DNA of 8,424 nucleotides from an uncultured Opitutales bacterium. GTDB lineage: Bacteria; Verrucomicrobiota; Verrucomicrobiia; Opitutales; Intestinicryptomonadaceae. The translations under genes and the position numbers were made by a program. Of the stretch, positions 7,822-8,424 are shown piece after piece (the stretch's first letter is position 1; the number at the start of each line of letters is the position of its first letter). Location: the NCBI GenBank assembly GCA_900552245.1, contig URYY01000095.1:1-8424 (forward strand), given 5' to 3'. Under the pieces are notes generated by a model. That model did not search any database. It was not told the origin of the DNA and saw nothing but the letters and a program-made list of their open reading frames with translations.

Positions 7822-7849
7822 TTGACAAAGGCTTTTTGATTCGTAGCTT
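7822..7849 (+). promoter_or_regulatory. Sigma70-type promoter of tRNA-Asp
   Basis: A perfect TTGACA (7822-7827) is followed after 16 nt by TAGCTT (7844-7849), which keeps the T, A and final T of the -10 consensus. An A/T-only tract (7801-7822) directly upstream could act as an UP element, as is common for stable RNA genes. Transcription would start near 7857, leaving about 10 nt of leader before the mature tRNA. The rest of the 219-bp gap between this tRNA and the oxidoreductase start (7649-7867) shows only weak candidates for the oxidoreductase promoter, for example TTGTTT (7730-7725) and TAGCAT (7706-7701) with an 18-nt spacer on the minus strand. Confidence 0.65.
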
Positions 7850-7867
7850 GTAGTGCTTTCAAAACAA

Positions 7868-7941
7868 GGGGTGGTGGTTCAGTTGGTTAGAATGCTGGCC
7901 TGTCACGCCGGAGGTCGCGGGTTCGAGTCCCGTCCATCCCG
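7868..7941 (+). tRNA. tRNA-Asp(GUC)
   Basis: A full 74-nt cloverleaf folds here. The acceptor stem pairs GGGGTGG (7868-7874) with CCATCCC (7934-7940) with one G-U pair. The D stem is GTTC/GAAT. The anticodon stem is CTGGC/GCCGG around the loop CTGTCAC, giving anticodon GTC at 7902-7904. The T stem is GCGGG/CCCGT around TTCGAGT. The discriminator base at 7941 is G, as expected for tRNA-Asp. The 3' CCA is not encoded, so it must be added after transcription. The gene reads opposite to its protein-coding neighbours and has its own promoter and terminator. Confidence 0.97.
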
Positions 7942-7948
7942 TAATTAA
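7928..7948 (+). repeat. Direct repeat copy 1: tRNA-Asp 3' end plus flank
   Basis: These 21 bp cover the last T-loop base, the 3' halves of the T stem and acceptor stem, the discriminator base and 7 flanking nt (TAATTAA). They recur without a mismatch at 8106-8126 and 8312-8332 on the same strand, at offsets of 178 and 384 bp. This copy is the functional tRNA end; beyond it the sequence differs from the other two copies, leading to an unrelated terminator. Confidence 0.9.
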
Positions 7949-7955
7949 ATCGAAA

Positions 7956-7990
7956 AAAACAGCAAGGTGTAAACCTTGCTGTTTTATTTT
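7956..7990 (+). terminator. Intrinsic terminator of tRNA-Asp
   Basis: A 12-bp perfect stem pairs AAAACAGCAAGG (7956-7967) with CCTTGCTGTTTT (7974-7985) around the loop TGTAAA. The T-rich 3' arm runs on into ATTTT. It begins 15 nt after the tRNA 3' end, the normal place for a single-gene tRNA transcript to stop. Confidence 0.85.
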
Positions 7991-8041
7991 GCAAATAATT
8001 GCGAAAAGCGCAGCTTTGCGAACAAGATTAGCAAAATAAAA
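7982..8041. repeat. 11-bp inverted repeat enclosing a hairpin
   Basis: TTTTATTTTGC (7982-7992) is perfectly complementary to GCAAAATAAAA (8031-8041). Between the arms, AAAGC (8005-8009) and GCTTT (8013-8017) form a small hairpin extended by two G-C pairs across an A-G mismatch. The left arm overlaps the 3' arm and T-tract of the tRNA terminator, so the two structures could not form fully at the same time. Nothing else is seen in this stretch. Confidence 0.55.
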
Positions 8042-8082
8042 TATGCGTTTAAGCCTGTTTTTTGAGATTTACCGTATATGTG

Positions 8083-8112
8083 AGACGGGAGGGCCCTAAA
8101 GGCAATCCCGTC
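8083..8112 (+). other. Stem-loop joining upstream sequence to tRNA-end copy 2
   Basis: GACGGGA (8083-8089) pairs perfectly with TCCCGTC (8106-8112), the first bases of the second tRNA-3'-end copy. The 16-nt loop begins GGGCCC. A related but imperfect GACGGCGGGA (8172-8181) lies upstream of the third copy and could pair with its TCCCGTC (8312-8318), with a two-base bulge, across the hairpin-rich stretch. This is not a tRNA: there is no anticodon arm and the unit is too short. Confidence 0.45.
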
Positions 8113-8160
8113 CATCCCGTAATTAAAAAAGCGCTCAAACGAAGGTTTGGGTGCTTTTTT
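8103..8160 (+). repeat. Direct repeat copy 2: tRNA-Asp 3' end fused to a second terminator
   Basis: This 58-bp unit starts CAA, then the 21-bp tRNA-Asp 3'-end repeat (8106-8126), then a hairpin terminator. It matches 8309-8366 with only two substitutions (A8127/T8333 and T8152/C8358). It shares with the real tRNA gene only the 21-bp block, so copies 2 and 3 are closer to each other than either is to the tRNA. Confidence 0.9.
8125..8160 (+). terminator. Intrinsic terminator within repeat copy 2
   Basis: A 16-bp stem pairs the arm 8125-8140 (AAAAAAGCGCTCAAAC) with 8145-8160 (GTTTGGGTGCTTTTTT) around the tetraloop GAAG. It contains two G-U pairs and ends in six T. The A-run at the 5' arm makes it potentially bidirectional. 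No plus-strand gene lies between the tRNA terminator and this one, so what it would stop is unclear. Confidence 0.75.
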
Positions 8161-8188
8161 ATTTTGAGGAAGACGGCGGGACGAGAAG

Positions 8189-8302
8189 CCGCGAAGCGGG
8201 TTTGACCAGCTTTAGCTGGGTAGCTTCGCGCAAGCGAAGACCCCGAAGGAGTTAAGCGAAGCGAAACTCCGAGTGGGCGAGACATTTGACCTTGGGCAAA
8301 TG
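8189..8302 (+). other. Cluster of consecutive short hairpins between the two repeat copies
   Basis: Five simple stem-loops follow one another: CCGC/GCGG (8189-8199, GAA loop), CCAGC/GCTGG (8206-8219, TTTA loop), CTTCGC/GCGAAG (8224-8239, GCAA loop, a GNRA tetraloop), GGAGTT/AACTCC (8248-8270, 11-nt loop) and CATTTG/CAAATG (8283-8302). The stretch is more GC-rich than the sequence on either side. No start, ribosome site or recognised protein is seen on either strand, so it is likelier a structured element or RNA than a gene. Its identity is unknown to me. Confidence 0.55.
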
Positions 8303-8308
8303 CGAGTA

Positions 8309-8367
8309 CAATCCCGTCCATCCCGTAATTAATAAAGCGCTCAAACGAAGGTTTGGGCGCTTTTTTT
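8309..8367 (+). repeat. Direct repeat copy 3: tRNA-Asp 3' end fused to a second terminator
   Basis: This is the third tRNA-3'-end copy (8312-8332), again preceded by CAA and followed by the same terminator as copy 2, 206 bp downstream of it. The bases just upstream, GCGAGTACAA, loosely recall the tRNA T-loop GTTCGAGT but do not form a T arm. The remaining bases to the window end (8371-8424) are AT-rich and show no gene that can be supported. Confidence 0.9.
8334..8367 (+). terminator. Intrinsic terminator within repeat copy 3
   Basis: AAAGCGCTCAAAC (8334-8346) pairs with GTTTGGGCGCTTT (8351-8363) around the same GAAG tetraloop as copy 2, followed by more T. Relative to copy 2, the T-to-C change at 8358 turns a G-U pair into G-C, so pairing is kept, while the A-to-T change at 8333 shortens the A/T base of the stem. 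Confidence 0.75.
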
Positions 8368-8424
8368 ATTGGGTCAATACCAAAGGTTGTGGAATAGGTT
8401 GATTTTTTAGATTTGTCTTTCATA

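Noticed and set aside
8083..8122. Copies 2 and 3 as additional tRNA genes
   Set aside because: Only the 3' halves of the T and acceptor stems are present. No matching 5' acceptor arm, D arm or anticodon arm can be found at the right distances.
7928..8367. CRISPR array
   Set aside because: Three 21-bp repeats with intervals of about 157 and 185 bp, the first inside a tRNA gene, do not fit the repeat-spacer geometry, and no cas gene is present.
8049..8423. A 124-codon minus-strand open frame across the repeat region
   Set aside because: It reads straight through both terminators and both tRNA-end repeats, so parts of its translation are duplicated; composition is low in information and there is no family resemblance. 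It is better explained as a chance frame in a structured non-coding region. I cannot exclude that its first 15-20 codons belong to something beyond the edge.

Overview
The window is a piece of bacterial chromosome of moderate GC with dense, mostly minus-strand housekeeping genes. The DUF374-type acyltransferase beside aroC, a Tat-exported FAD oxidoreductase with a carbohydrate-binding-like tail, and weak Shine-Dalgarno use suggest a Gram-negative-type bacterium, perhaps from the PVC group (Verrucomicrobiota/Lentisphaerota). That placement is inference only; no rRNA or other phylogenetic marker is present.

Read along the minus strand, from right to left, the coding part holds: a Tat-signal FAD-dependent oxidoreductase (7648 to 5708); a 70-bp gap with a candidate promoter; and then a tight, probably co-transcribed run. 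This run is a DUF374 lysophospholipid acyltransferase-like gene, aroC (chorismate synthase), an unrecognised 250-aa protein with a degenerate P-loop, hisC, hisB, hisH, and the first 260 codons of citrate synthase (gltA), which runs off the left edge. The junctions from aroC to hisH are 5 bp, -14 bp, -22 bp and a TAATG overlap, so the aro/his block looks translationally coupled. Chorismate synthase supplies aromatic amino-acid synthesis. HisB, HisC and HisH carry out three steps of histidine synthesis. hisF, the obligate partner of hisH, is not in the window.

The right end is non-coding. A plus-strand tRNA-Asp(GUC) gene (7868-7941) has a good promoter upstream and an intrinsic terminator downstream. 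About 480 bp follow with no credible gene but clear structure. The last 14 nt of the tRNA plus 7 flanking nt occur three times in direct orientation (7928, 8106, 8312). The second and third copies are each fused to a near-identical second terminator, and between them lies a stretch with four or five short hairpins in a row. This tRNA-3'-end array is the most unusual part of the window. It could be scars of integration at the tRNA gene, a decayed tRNA duplication, or a small repeat family that copies tRNA ends.
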